A stretch of DNA of 64,000 nucleotides from Acidiphilium multivorum AIU301 (GCF_000202835.1 NC_015186.1:496001-560000); one strand, 5' to 3'; shown: positions 7,187 to 16,922, counted from the first letter of the stretch. Made by a program: numbers and translations. The notes: generated from the letters alone by a model not told the origin.

Positions 7187-9198
7187 GATGATGACCTCCG
7201 TGCTCGGGTCTTCGCGCCATTCGGTGCCGAAGCTTCAGACAGCTCCTTCAGCGCGGCCTTGACCGCAGCCGATGTGCGTTCGTGTACGAGCTCCTCGATC
7301 GAGCGCATCGGCGACGATTGCGAGACCCAATCTCCATTATCTCCCTCTTTCCAGAAGACCTCTTCAAGGCCGTGCGCGATGGCGAGGCTTCGGTCAGTGG
7401 CGCATTTGGGGACCACACGCTCAGGCCACAGATGCATGGCGACATGCGCCCAGTCGTACTTTCCTGCGGCGAGTTCGTCCCATTTCGCCTTAAGTTCCTT
7501 CTGCCACGGCTTGTTCTGGGGCACGAGCCGCCAGAGCGGCGCCATTATGATCACCACACCGTCGTCGAGCGTCGGATTCCAAAGGGGAGCCACACGCTTC
7601 ACCTCGCCGAGGAGAGCTTGCAATTCACCAATGAAAGCTTCTTGGGCTTCGATTGCTTTTCGCTGTGAGGCGCTCGGGTTTGGTCCGGAGTCGGCCCGCA
7701 GCTGATCGAGTTGGCGCTGCTCGTGCGCGAGCTTCGGCGCAATATAGTCCGTCTGAGCCCGAAAAAGCGTGTCCTTGTTTAGGGTATGAAGATAGAGCCA
7801 GACCGAATAACTTCCTGTCGGAGTCGCTAGTTGCCAGTATATCGGCGCCTTTCGGCGGCTTTTAGTGTACATTTTGATATGACCCGGGAAGAATTCCCGA
7901 GCGAAGCTGCGCCGCAGGGCAGCTGGTTCGGGCCACGGCTGGCCTACGCGTTCATAGACAGCGATAATTCGCGAAATTAGGTCGTCCGCGTGCCCGGGGT
8001 CATCGACAAATATGCCGCTGCACGGCATAAACGGAGCGGCGCCACTCGGAAGTATCCCCGGGCTACGGTCCGGCAATGCGTCAAATGGCTCCGGCTCAGG
8101 CGGAATTGAGCGCTCTCCAGTCGCAAGCCGGATATCGAAGCGCCCGAATGCGACTCCGACGGACCAGGATAGAACGTAAAACTGTGCATTCTCAGCAGCA
8201 GCGACTTCTGAATTGTCGTCTTCGCTTTCATCGTTATCTTCATTGATTTCGGCTGAAGCGAAGACGGCCGCACCTTCGATCTCAGTCCTGTCGCTCTCAT
8301 CCAGGTTAAACAATTCGAATGAAATCGCATCGATCTTCGATTGCAATCCGGCGAGCTTGCTCGTCACGGCGGCAACGCTGTCCGCAGCATTGAGAGGCGC
8401 GGGGAGTGTGAACGCCAGAGATGTTTCCACCGCCGTGTCAGCGGTTCGCGCAAGGCTCCAAGCACTCCTCGCAAGAGCCGCCAAGTCATTGGCTTGCTCG
8501 ACAGATGGCTCGGCCCAAGGCAACTTTTGCAGAACGCCGACAATGAACTCTGGATATCCAAACCGACCAAGCAGAGCTTTGAATATGTAGTCAAACGGCT
8601 TGCTATTAAAAATGGCAAGAGAAGGCAATAACAGCATTTCTTCAAGAAAGACAGAATACCCTCTCACCGAAAAAATGCATCCAGCGGGTAATGGCTGCGG
8701 CGCGAACTTACTCGCTCTAAGAGGCCAGGTTAGCCCGCCTTTGAAAAAATAGTTTGCAGCTGTATCGCGGAGCATCCAAACATTAGATCTGACATTACCC
8801 TTCTCATTGAGATTGTTCTTGATCTCTGCCCCGCCATCGGCCCAATTCACGACCAAATGGATGCCAGCATAAAACGGCGAAAGTCGTCCACCTTTGGCGA
8901 AAGGAAACCACTTCTTGCCGCGGTCCCGAGGGTCAATCTCCCAATGCGTTCTTACAAAACGAAAGTCATCGGCAGTTGCCAGGCCTTGCCGAACAGCCCT
9001 CCCATTGCCCTCAACCGTTTGAAAGCGCTGGAAAGCTGCACGCACACCAGCACCGACCCAGTAAGCGAAAGGCGTACCGGGTAGCTGCTTGAATTGATCA
9101 AGGTCAGGTGCGAACCTATCAGCGGAATCGCCCGATATCGCCCGCTTTATCGCGGCCGCTTTGTCCTCGGCGGCGACAGCTCGGATGAATAGTGTCAT
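7183..9198 (-). CDS. pglX: C-terminal half of BREX PglX as a separate gene (target recognition and associated domains)
   Basis: This 671-residue protein begins MTLFIRAVAAEDKAAAIKRA and continues through PGTPFAYWV and QGLATADDFRFVR, segments that follow the methyltransferase core in single-chain PglX proteins. It has no methyltransferase motif I or IV. It probably supplies DNA-target recognition and the C-terminal region to the catalytic half encoded just upstream. I chose the ATG at 9198 because it overlaps the TGA of the N-terminal half (ATGA) and has GGAGG seven bases upstream (206-210 of the 9100s block, minus strand). A dedicated ribosome site argues for gene fission rather than a frameshift. 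Its stop overlaps the next gene by 4 bases. Confidence 0.75.
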   Translation of the reverse strand: MTLFIRAVAAEDKAAAIKRAISGDSADRFAPDLDQFKQLPGTPFAYWVGAGVRAAFQRFQTVEGNGRAVRQGLATADDFRFVRTHWEIDPRDRGKKWFPFAKGGRLSPFYAGIHLVVNWADGGAEIKNNLNEKGNVRSNVWMLRDTAANYFFKGGLTWPLRASKFAPQPLPAGCIFSVRGYSVFLEEMLLLPSLAIFNSKPFDYIFKALLGRFGYPEFIVGVLQKLPWAEPSVEQANDLAALARSAWSLARTADTAVETSLAFTLPAPLNAADSVAAVTSKLAGLQSKIDAISFELFNLDESDRTEIEGAAVFASAEINEDNDESEDDNSEVAAAENAQFYVLSWSVGVAFGRFDIRLATGERSIPPEPEPFDALPDRSPGILPSGAAPFMPCSGIFVDDPGHADDLISRIIAVYERVGQPWPEPAALRRSFAREFFPGHIKMYTKSRRKAPIYWQLATPTGSYSVWLYLHTLNKDTLFRAQTDYIAPKLAHEQRQLDQLRADSGPNPSASQRKAIEAQEAFIGELQALLGEVKRVAPLWNPTLDDGVVIIMAPLWRLVPQNKPWQKELKAKWDELAAGKYDWAHVAMHLWPERVVPKCATDRSLAIAHGLEEVFWKEGDNGDWVSQSSPMRSIEELVHERTSAAVKAALKELSEASAPNGAKTRARRSSS

Positions 9199-11117
9199 GC
9201 CACTGCCTCCAAGCAATAAGCGGCAGTTTCGACCATCGCGCCGTCTAGTATGCCGATGCCTAAATCAGCTACGATGCGTGGTGGCGCTTTTGGCAACAGG
9301 ACTTCTTCTCGCCATTTCTGGAAGCTCGAAAGAAAAAATCCTGTTCGTGAGGTGATTGCCCCGAGCCGTCCACGAGGGTGAAGGAGTTCGATACCTCGTT
9401 CTACAAAAGCTGCGTACACATCGTTCTTTGTGCGGGGGTATGATTTGTCGAATTCCGTTTTCGCCGCGACGCTGCATGCGCCGAAGGGAGGGTTCATCAA
9501 GACCACGTCGAACCGCGTTCGCGTCAAATCGATGAGAGCGACCCCCTGGGCTGCGTCGTCTGCAAAAAGCCTGCGCCGCACACTGGCGCGACCAGTTGCC
9601 GACTCAGCGAACGCACGGAGTGCTTCGACAATTCGGATCTCGGCCTCATGAAAGAAGCGGTCATCGTCGATGCCTGAGAGATCCAAAGAACCCTGCTTAA
9701 CCACAGGCTCCATGCCCGGCAGAAATCCCGTGGTTTGGCGCTGCTTGACGAATTGTTCGCGAGCGCGTCGAAGCTCCGCGGCGATGGCGGCTTCAACTCG
9801 AAGGAGGGTGCCCAGCTCCCCCGCCAATCGACTCTCGCCCACCATTTTTTTGAAGAGGTCGCGTAGCAGCGGGGGGTCAAGACGGGCTGCGAATTCGTCA
9901 ACAAGCGCAGCGTCTCCGGGCATCGATTCTGCCACTACGATGTGCGTGCGCTGGATTCGAGGCCGATCAGACGCGGGTACGCCAAAGTCCCTCCACGCGC
10001 GTTGTGCCCGCAGCCATAGCGCCAAAGCCGCGATCTGCGCGCAGCGGGGGTCGATATCGACGCCATGAAGGTTGTGTTCGACGATTAGCTTCGGAGCAGA
10101 TCGTCGAAGATCGGCCAGATCAGCGTAATCATTGCGCAAGGATCGGCCAGTCGCATCACTTGCGGGAGCTGGCCCCTCCGTGGACCAGGCTTCTTCGTAT
10201 ATCGCGAGCAAGAGGTCGAAGCTGTAGAGGAGGAAATGCCCTGAGCCACAGGCAGGGTCCAAAATCCGGAGGTCCCGCGGATCCTTCTTCGGACGTACCT
10301 GGACCGTGTCATCGGCGGAGCGCACGAGATATTCGCAGAGGTCGGTCAATCGAGATTGCACGCCGTGCATCTCCAGCCAGAGGCGGCCGAGCGTGTTGTC
10401 GACAAGGAACTGGACGACGTAGCGAGGCGTAAAAAACTGGTTGCGGACGGCCAGCTCGCGGCTGTTACGCGGAGCCTGGCTCTCGTCGCGCATTTTCTTG
10501 CGCTCTTCGCCGCTATTGAAAAACTGGTAGACCCACCCGATCGTCTCATCCTCATCCCAAACTCCCGACAGGTCAGGCGCATTTAGGAGGGCTAGCAATG
10601 CTTCGAACGTCTGCCGCTTGGGCCACAGGACAGAGGCGGCATCCCGCCGGTCGAACAGGACCTTGATCTCAGTCGAGAACTCGTCGAACAGGCTTTCAAC
10701 ATAAAGGCGATAACCGGCGGCGTCGGGTAGCAGCGCTACGCCCGGCGCCATACCGCAGAACTCCTTGAATCCAGAAGATTGGTCGCCTTTGGAAATGCAC
10801 TCCTGCACAAGCTGGCGTGCTTCGAGCATTTTGAGCGCGACGAACCGGTTCAGCGTCGTGAACGCAGAATCCCTTACATAGTCGGTGACCGCCTCAACGG
10901 CGGTGGCCCCAGCGGCCCGCTTGTGTTCGATCGTCGCGACGATTTTGTCCCGCTGAAACTTCTGGCGGGCCGTTAAATGCGCGCCACCGGCTGGAGCGAT
11001 CACGCCGCTGCGCAACACGTCGAACGTGCCTTCGAGCTGTGACGAAAAATCCTCGTCCAACAGCTTCCGCGCCTGCTGGGTCGCCCGCTCGATAGCGTTT
11101 CGCGTCGCCTTATCCAT
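9195..11117 (-). CDS. pglX: N-terminal (methyltransferase) half of BREX PglX
   Basis: This 640-residue adenine-specific DNA methyltransferase has motif I DPACGSGHF at residues 287-295 and motif IV NPPF near residue 542. It also has the BREX/type ISP-like QFFTPRYVVQFLVDNTLG segment at 227-245. PglX methylates a non-palindromic site on the host genome to mark self. Single-chain PglX proteins run to roughly 1200-1350 residues; here the chain stops just after the catalytic domain (VETAAYCLEAVA) and the rest is the next gene. It starts 12 bases after the brxC stop. The two products would have to associate to work, which is inferred. Confidence 0.88.
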   Translation of the reverse strand: MDKATRNAIERATQQARKLLDEDFSSQLEGTFDVLRSGVIAPAGGAHLTARQKFQRDKIVATIEHKRAAGATAVEAVTDYVRDSAFTTLNRFVALKMLEARQLVQECISKGDQSSGFKEFCGMAPGVALLPDAAGYRLYVESLFDEFSTEIKVLFDRRDAASVLWPKRQTFEALLALLNAPDLSGVWDEDETIGWVYQFFNSGEERKKMRDESQAPRNSRELAVRNQFFTPRYVVQFLVDNTLGRLWLEMHGVQSRLTDLCEYLVRSADDTVQVRPKKDPRDLRILDPACGSGHFLLYSFDLLLAIYEEAWSTEGPAPASDATGRSLRNDYADLADLRRSAPKLIVEHNLHGVDIDPRCAQIAALALWLRAQRAWRDFGVPASDRPRIQRTHIVVAESMPGDAALVDEFAARLDPPLLRDLFKKMVGESRLAGELGTLLRVEAAIAAELRRAREQFVKQRQTTGFLPGMEPVVKQGSLDLSGIDDDRFFHEAEIRIVEALRAFAESATGRASVRRRLFADDAAQGVALIDLTRTRFDVVLMNPPFGACSVAAKTEFDKSYPRTKNDVYAAFVERGIELLHPRGRLGAITSRTGFFLSSFQKWREEVLLPKAPPRIVADLGIGILDGAMVETAAYCLEAVA

Positions 11118-11129
11118 GGTGCGCGCCGA

Positions 11130-14100
11130 TCACTGGACGATCACCTTCTTGCCGGTGCCGATCAGGCGCGAACACTCCTCCCGAATGCCGGCGAGAGCGG
11201 CATCGAGCTGTTCTTCGGTTTCGACCCCACCGGAGAAGTATCCACCCAACCGCACGGTCGCGACGCGATCGCCGTCGACAATGCGGTGGAGTTCTGCGAT
11301 CGCGTCCTGAAGCCGAGCCTCACAGGCGTCCAGTTCCGAGCGGAGCTGAGGAATTGGTACGCGCACCTGATCCCGCGTTTTCCCTCGCAGCAACGGAGCC
11401 GCAAGCTTCTCCTGCTGGTCCTGATCGATGCCATCCCAGCCGGGAGTCTGCGCCAGCCGTTCAAGCGCATGCGTGTAGGCGTCAATGCGAGCGTCCAACG
11501 CTTCGTCGAAACGACGTGCGTACTCGGCATCGATAGCCGACGCGTGCTGCTCGATAAGCGGCAGCTCGCGGTAGAAAGTCTCCCGCGCCAGGAGATCCTC
11601 AAGCTCGGTGGCATCGGCACGCAGGTCGTCAGCTACATCCGCTTCGCCGCTGAGGAACGGCCAGGCCGATCGAAGGGCTTCTCGTGCCCGATCGAGATCG
11701 CGCAGCTTTGGTTCTGAAAGGGCCTGCTCAAGCTCGGTAGCGCGCTTGATGGCGTCCTTAATGGCGCGATGCGACGCATTGAAAGTCGCGATCGCATTGT
11801 CCTCGGATCCGCGCAGGACAGCCTTCATTTGTCCAATGGCGCCGTCGAGGACTGCAGCCCCCGGAAGCCGGTAGGCGATCAGCTGGGCATGCGCGGACGA
11901 GACCGGGTCTTCATGGCGGGCGATCTCCTTGCGGAGTTCCGAGACGATCGCGCCGGCGTTGAGCTCTTTGACCTCGCTACCGAACGTGTCACGGAAGGCC
12001 TCGGACGCCTTCACCAGCTCCTCGAATTCGATGCCCTTCTTCGGCCTGAACGACGCTTGGCGGAAGAAGTTGTTGTTTGAAAAAGTATCGCGGGCTTCGA
12101 TCCCCGTCGCGGAGTCGATCGTCTGACCTTTGCTGGTGGCTTGGATTTTTCCTGCTCTCAGCAGCGAGAGCACCAGCAAGCGGACGACTTCGAAGTCCCA
12201 GCCGAACGGCTCCTTCGCCAGCTCATCGGCGAGATAGCGACCACTCGCGGTATCGCCGTAGTTGGCGCGTTCCTCGATACGTGAAAGCACCTCGGCCAGT
12301 GCGCCGCTTTCAACCCGGAAGACCGTCTTGCCCTTTTCGTCGCGTAAAAGGCCAAGGCTTCCGAACACGGACGGGAGGCCCTGAAGGTTCTCTGCGGTGA
12401 ACAGGGCATCGAGGCCCTTCTTGACATCGGCAGGCTTCGCGGCAGCTTCCCTGAATCGATCGAACACCTCTGGCAGCACGTCGCTCAGAATTTCGGCGGC
12501 GCTCTTGCCCATGTCGACTGCCCGATCGCCCGGGCTGCGATCGTTACCGCGGAAGCTGACGCTGCCAGCGAGGCAGGCAGCTCTTACGAGCCGACGCAGC
12601 TCATCCTGGTGTCGCCTTTGCCGAATCTTCTCTTCGCCAATGAGCGCAGTTTCGTCTGCGGTCTTCGCTTCGCGCTCCTTCCGCGCCAACATCTCCTTGG
12701 AACGAAATAGCTCAACCGTCTCACGATCGATCGCGTCATTGAGGGCGACCGCCCAGAAGACGCTCTTACGCTCCTGTTGACTACGGGCACGAAGCTCCGC
12801 GGCGAGTGCCTGAAACGCTGCCCCATCCTCAGCGAGATGGACATGAAACATCATGTCGCCATCGACAATCTCACGTCCGTGGATCGCGAGGCCGGCCTTG
12901 AAGGTCTTCGTGTCGAATAGGGTGTGGGTTGGTTGCGGCTGCCAGAATCCGGCCAACACCTCGGAATAGATGCGATGCGCGTCACCGGGCTTCGGATTTA
13001 TACCGTTACGAATGCGCTCCCAGTCGTCCTCCGCGGGTGTCGGGATACGGTATCCGTCATCGCCGAGGCGAACTTTGTTCGCCGCTTCGAGCTGGCGGAG
13101 TGCATCTTTCACCGCGGCGAGCTGGGAGTCTCCACCAACTCCGGGATGGAGGGCGGCCGATATATTTTCGGCTGTACGGTGGACACTCTTCACGTATTGC
13201 AGGAGGCAGATCACCTTCGCGACTGGCTGCGCGAGCGGATGGTCTAGCTCCTTGGAGATAGCGGAAATCTTCGCGCGAACCTCGGAACCGATATTGCCCT
13301 CGACGAGGTCGTAAACCTGGTCGAGCCTTGCGACGGAGCCAATCGGCTGGTCCGCGAGATTGACGGCCGGATTGATTAGGAGCTGCTGCGCCAGCTTGAT
13401 GATCGTCCGGTTCGCCCCGCCGACGTGCTTGCTAGCACCGCCTTGCGTGCGCAGCCCTGACACCACCTGGATAATAAGATCGATCTGATAAGGCAGCAGC
13501 GGATAGAGATCGATGAAGCTGTCGCGGGTAAGTTCGGGCAGCTTAATGTCTGCGGTCAGACGCGTGTGCTCAGTGAACCGCCCACGGTGCTGATCGAAAA
13601 GCTCGCCCAGGGCTTTTTGCGCGGGTGCGTTTTTGGAGAGGACACGTCGGCTTGTAACCTCTGAAATGTCGGACGGCTCCAAATGGACCTGGAGCGGAAA
13701 ACGGTCCATGAGCCGGGCAAGCTCGATCTTTTTGTCATCGAGCCCGCTGACGAGCTCGCCAAGCTTTTCCTGCGAGGTGACGACAATCCAGTGCTTGCCG
13801 CGCCCCTTGACGCCGAGACTCTGAACGACAGCCTGGAGGTCCAGCATCTTCTGGACATCTCGAGCGACAAACTGGCCGACTTCGTCCACGACGAACATAA
13901 GCGCCTGACCAGGCCGCCGACGCTTCATCAATTCATTTGCGCGTTCCGCCAGCTTCCCGGGCGAGATATCAGCCTTGTTCTTTACGGCCTTCACCCATGA
14001 ATCTGCCATGGGATAAGTTTCTGGATCAAAGCTATGCAGAACCCGGCTGGCCTCGCTGAGGGCGAATGCGACTTTGCCTTTCTCGACGGACCATTCCTTC

Positions 14101-14672
14101 TTGAATAAACGCTCGTACTCGGCCTCGAAACCTTCGAGTTGCCCCTTTTCCTCCAGGGCGATCTCCAATTCCGAAAGATCGAGGTCCTTCGCATAACCAA
14201 GGCTCTGGAGAAAAAGACCGTACATGATCTCAGTCAGAGACTGATTGCCGCTTCTGATTCCTCTATCCGTTGAGACATCGAAAATCACGGCATGCGTGGG
14301 TATCTTTTCGTTTATTGCCTTCAGAAGAACCTGAAGTTTGTTGTCTCCCGTCCTCTGCCCGAACCGATCGCCCGCCGGAATTCCGGCCACTGGGCGGTTC
14401 TCGATCGACAACCCGAGCATCTTCGCAAAGCTGGATTTACCAGAACCAAAAAAGCCCGAAACCCAAATGGCAATGCCTTCGTGCGGTTTGTTCGGCGTCT
14501 CGCTATAGGCGTCAAAAATACTCGTGTAGTGGGACCTGATCGCGTCAGTGACTACGTACTCATTGATCTCGTCGCGCAGAATATCATCGCTGGTCTGATC
14601 GACCTTGATGACTTCTTCGATACGACGATGAATGTCGTTCGCAAAAAGGCTTTTGATCGGTTCATTGGCCAT
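11130..14672 (-). CDS. brxC: BREX P-loop protein BrxC
   Basis: This 1180-residue ATPase has Walker A GFFGSGKS at residues 73-80 and a Walker B-like LMFVVDEVGQFV around residue 255. The order of N-terminal ATPase and long helical C-terminal region matches BrxC/PglY. BrxC is a large ORC/Cdc6-like AAA+ protein, a core BREX component required for both methylation and exclusion. The brxB stop lies 13 bases upstream and the pglX-N start 12 bases downstream. The length is as expected for BrxC, with no break. Confidence 0.93.
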   Translation of the reverse strand: MANEPIKSLFANDIHRRIEEVIKVDQTSDDILRDEINEYVVTDAIRSHYTSIFDAYSETPNKPHEGIAIWVSGFFGSGKSSFAKMLGLSIENRPVAGIPAGDRFGQRTGDNKLQVLLKAINEKIPTHAVIFDVSTDRGIRSGNQSLTEIMYGLFLQSLGYAKDLDLSELEIALEEKGQLEGFEAEYERLFKKEWSVEKGKVAFALSEASRVLHSFDPETYPMADSWVKAVKNKADISPGKLAERANELMKRRRPGQALMFVVDEVGQFVARDVQKMLDLQAVVQSLGVKGRGKHWIVVTSQEKLGELVSGLDDKKIELARLMDRFPLQVHLEPSDISEVTSRRVLSKNAPAQKALGELFDQHRGRFTEHTRLTADIKLPELTRDSFIDLYPLLPYQIDLIIQVVSGLRTQGGASKHVGGANRTIIKLAQQLLINPAVNLADQPIGSVARLDQVYDLVEGNIGSEVRAKISAISKELDHPLAQPVAKVICLLQYVKSVHRTAENISAALHPGVGGDSQLAAVKDALRQLEAANKVRLGDDGYRIPTPAEDDWERIRNGINPKPGDAHRIYSEVLAGFWQPQPTHTLFDTKTFKAGLAIHGREIVDGDMMFHVHLAEDGAAFQALAAELRARSQQERKSVFWAVALNDAIDRETVELFRSKEMLARKEREAKTADETALIGEEKIRQRRHQDELRRLVRAACLAGSVSFRGNDRSPGDRAVDMGKSAAEILSDVLPEVFDRFREAAAKPADVKKGLDALFTAENLQGLPSVFGSLGLLRDEKGKTVFRVESGALAEVLSRIEERANYGDTASGRYLADELAKEPFGWDFEVVRLLVLSLLRAGKIQATSKGQTIDSATGIEARDTFSNNNFFRQASFRPKKGIEFEELVKASEAFRDTFGSEVKELNAGAIVSELRKEIARHEDPVSSAHAQLIAYRLPGAAVLDGAIGQMKAVLRGSEDNAIATFNASHRAIKDAIKRATELEQALSEPKLRDLDRAREALRSAWPFLSGEADVADDLRADATELEDLLARETFYRELPLIEQHASAIDAEYARRFDEALDARIDAYTHALERLAQTPGWDGIDQDQQEKLAAPLLRGKTRDQVRVPIPQLRSELDACEARLQDAIAELHRIVDGDRVATVRLGGYFSGGVETEEQLDAALAGIREECSRLIGTGKKVIVQ

Positions 14673-14685
14673 CGCTGATTTCCCG

Positions 14686-15261
14686 TCAAAAGATCTTTGG
14701 GCGATAGTTGTGCTCAGCTGCCAGCACGCCCATGAAGCGGAGCCCGGCAGCGCCGTCGAGATCGCCCGGATAAAACAAAATCGTCGGCACCGTGACCCGC
14801 CCTTTCAGCTGTTCCAACAATGAGAATGTCCGGTAGACGGGGAACAAAGCGCCAGTGCGCTGAATGAAGACAATGTCACTGAGCGGGTCGGGATCGTGGG
14901 GCATCTGCGCGGCGACGAGGTCCACCAGTGGCGCATATTCAGAGAGGACTGAATGCACGGTCTCTACAATCGTGTCGGTGCCTTGATCGCGTTCTGCAGA
15001 AAACCAATCCTCGAGTGGCCGTTGTGACCGCATTGCCGCGTCCAAGCATCGGGCCAACGATATGTGACTGACGCGCTTTCCTTTTTGAGTGAGCCGGGTC
15101 TCAAGCAAGCTGATTTGTTTGCGCAGCTCGAATTCTTCCTCAGGGTCATATCGGAAAAGCGCATACGGCATGTCATGGTACGCGCTGAGCCGCTCACGAG
15201 GGTCCGCCAATTCCAGAATCGGTTCGAGGCTGGACTTGATGCGCTGCATCAGATCGCTCAT
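14686..15261 (-). CDS. brxB: BREX protein BrxB (DUF1788)
   Basis: This 191-residue protein begins MSDLMQRIKSSLEPIL. The DUF1788 signature is visible in LLETRLTQKGKRVSHISL and in the C-terminal TILFYPGDLDGAAGLRFMG. I placed the start at 15261 because its ATG overlaps the brxA TGA (ATGA, 15258-15261); a longer frame from 15300 would run 13 codons into brxA. BrxB is a core type 1/5/6 BREX protein of uncertain molecular role. Confidence 0.92.
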   Translation of the reverse strand: MSDLMQRIKSSLEPILELADPRERLSAYHDMPYALFRYDPEEEFELRKQISLLETRLTQKGKRVSHISLARCLDAAMRSQRPLEDWFSAERDQGTDTIVETVHSVLSEYAPLVDLVAAQMPHDPDPLSDIVFIQRTGALFPVYRTFSLLEQLKGRVTVPTILFYPGDLDGAAGLRFMGVLAAEHNYRPKIF

Positions 15262-16043
15262 GCCACCATCCTTTTCGCATACTCGCAGGCATTGGCGCAC
15301 GGCAAGCTGAGTTGAACGAGGCTGCCGGCGATCTGATAGTCCACCTTCTGATACTGATGAAGACGAAGTAATTCACGCTCTACATCTGAGGGCAGCATCA
15401 GAAACATCCGCCATTCCGCAGTTTCAAGAACCTTTCGAGGATTACGTGTCTCTTCACGAAGAGCGTACAGAATGTAAAGGAAGCTCCGTTCGGGGAGATG
15501 GTAACTGGCAAATTCTTTGGTCGAGCTCCCGCGAAGCAAGCCGAAATCGACCGCCATCTTAAGGAGCGCGGCAGAGACGCGATTGAGAGTCGTGTCACTC
15601 CAGGCGTGCTCAATGATCCCGCCACGGCGTCCAACGCTGCGGAGATGCTCGTAGACGTCCTCAGTCCGAACGCGGTAGGTGCCCGACACAAAAGTTGGGA
15701 AGAGCCAGTTGATCAAAAAATCCCGCAATAAAAACTCATCGCGTGTGACGTGCCACAGAAGTATTGGCTTCCACTCGTCGATAGGGCACCCGTTCTTCGC
15801 CAGAAGCACCAGGGCGCGATCGCGGTTAACTGGATCAAATCGCCGATTCAGCACTTTCGCAACATCGCGAAGCCAAGTGGTTGAGCCCGCTCCAATGAAA
15901 TTATCACTTCTGAGTCGATCAAGGTTCGCTTTCTTGGATGCACCAAAGTCCCATGCAGCAAAGACGGCATAGGTTTCGGCAATCATCGCTCCCTTGATGA
16001 GTGTGAACGACGAGACGACGTGGGATCTCGCGGCCGGCGTCAT
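15258..16043 (-). CDS. brxA: BREX protein BrxA (DUF1819)
   Basis: This 261-residue protein has the DUF1819/BrxA signature: an ET-x-VF-x-WD-like opening (ETYAVFAAWD, residues 23-32), R-x-R-T-DV-EHL in the middle and YHLPERSFLYILYALRE toward the end. BrxA is a small winged-helix DNA-binding protein of BREX. ATG and TGA overlaps of 4 bases on both sides (with brxE at 16040-16043 and with brxB at 15258-15261) show that it is translated as part of one operon. Confidence 0.9.
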   Translation of the reverse strand: MTPAARSHVVSSFTLIKGAMIAETYAVFAAWDFGASKKANLDRLRSDNFIGAGSTTWLRDVAKVLNRRFDPVNRDRALVLLAKNGCPIDEWKPILLWHVTRDEFLLRDFLINWLFPTFVSGTYRVRTEDVYEHLRSVGRRGGIIEHAWSDTTLNRVSAALLKMAVDFGLLRGSSTKEFASYHLPERSFLYILYALREETRNPRKVLETAEWRMFLMLPSDVERELLRLHQYQKVDYQIAGSLVQLSLPCANACEYAKRMVA

Positions 16044-16606
16044 GGGTTATCCAGGCGCGCGTAGGGAACCGCGAGTGAGCCTGGCTCACCGCGTGCGAAG
16101 CCGAGCGCAAGAAGTTCCATGTCCAGATTCGTGCCGGTAAAGCCCCCCGGCAACGGGACTGCCCGCCCTTCCGACGACCGCCGCATACGTGGAAAAAGGT
16201 CGGCCCCAGCGTCAGAGATCAAACTGAACGATTCGAGTGCCGCCTTCAGATCTGGCTCCTTCAATGCCTCGATTTGGAGGAAAAAGGGGTTCCATTGATC
16301 GGCACGATCGAGGCAATGCTCCCAATGAACGTCAAACTCTTCTTCGATTGCCTCGGGAAGTTGCCAGAGCGTTACGCCATGCGGTGGATCGAAAACTTCA
16401 CGGCATCGAAAAGCCGCCACCGCAAAGACAGACCGCGCCTGTGCGAAGTAGTGGGTCCGCGGGAATCCGCGTCGGACAGCTGCGGTTCCAAGTCGGCTAA
16501 GCTGGCCCCTTGTATTCCACCATTTCGCCAGATCCATCTCGCCCACCCGGCCGGCGACCAGACGCAGCTTCAACAGCCTATCAAAGTCTATCCCTGCGGT
16601 TGTCAT
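16040..16606 (-). CDS. brxE: BrxE family BREX protein
   Basis: This 188-residue protein begins MTTAGIDFDRLLKLRLVAG, with GEMDLAKWWNTRGQLSRLG and GFPRTHYFAQARSVF close behind. This is the pattern I associate with BrxE, a small protein characteristic of type 6 BREX, where it heads the operon as it does here. I took the ATG at 16606 because GGGGAGGTGA lies directly upstream on the minus strand; a longer in-frame start at 16687 has no such site. Its molecular function is unknown. Its stop overlaps the brxA ATG by 4 bases. Confidence 0.8.
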   Translation of the reverse strand: MTTAGIDFDRLLKLRLVAGRVGEMDLAKWWNTRGQLSRLGTAAVRRGFPRTHYFAQARSVFAVAAFRCREVFDPPHGVTLWQLPEAIEEEFDVHWEHCLDRADQWNPFFLQIEALKEPDLKAALESFSLISDAGADLFPRMRRSSEGRAVPLPGGFTGTNLDMELLALGFARGEPGSLAVPYARLDNP

Positions 16607-16699
16607 TCGATCACCTCCCCGCAGAGATATGCAAAGAAGCGCAAGCCGGATCTGCGAATCGGGGAGAGGGGCGCGCCGGCGAAGCAATGGATCGACATC

Positions 16700-16894
16700 T
16701 CAGGTCCTTCCCTCGTCCCGGCTGCTTGCTTTTTGCTGCTCAATCCACCTGTCGATGTCTACACGCTGAAACCGCCACTGGCCGCCGACCTTGAAGGCGG
16801 GCAGCTGGCTCTTCTGGGCCATCGTGTAGACGGTCTTCTCGGCGACCTTGAGCAATTGGGCCACCTCCGGCAGCGTTAGAATTTCGTCCGGCAT
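16700..16894 (-). CDS. Small excisionase-type helix-turn-helix protein
   Basis: This 64-residue protein reads MPDEILTLPEVAQLLKVAEK and continues with TVYTMAQKSQLPAFKVGGQWRF-family residues and DIDRWIEQQK. That is the MerR-like winged HTH of the excisionase (HTH_17) family. The start at 16894 has GAGAGG upstream on the minus strand. It lies 93 bases before brxE on the same strand and about 490 bases from the integrase. It could be the recombination directionality factor of the island or the transcription regulator of the BREX operon; sequence alone does not decide. Two phased direct repeats lie just upstream. Confidence 0.75.
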   Translation of the reverse strand: MPDEILTLPEVAQLLKVAEKTVYTMAQKSQLPAFKVGGQWRFQRVDIDRWIEQQKASSRDEGRT

Positions 16895-16922
16895 AAACCG
16901 GCCCTCTCGTCGCAAAGGATAG

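Noticed and set aside
9195-9216. Frameshift as an explanation for the split pglX
   Set aside because: The second gene has its own GGAGG at proper spacing and an ATG exactly overlapping the stop, and no single-base change is needed to explain the junction. A frameshift cannot be wholly excluded.
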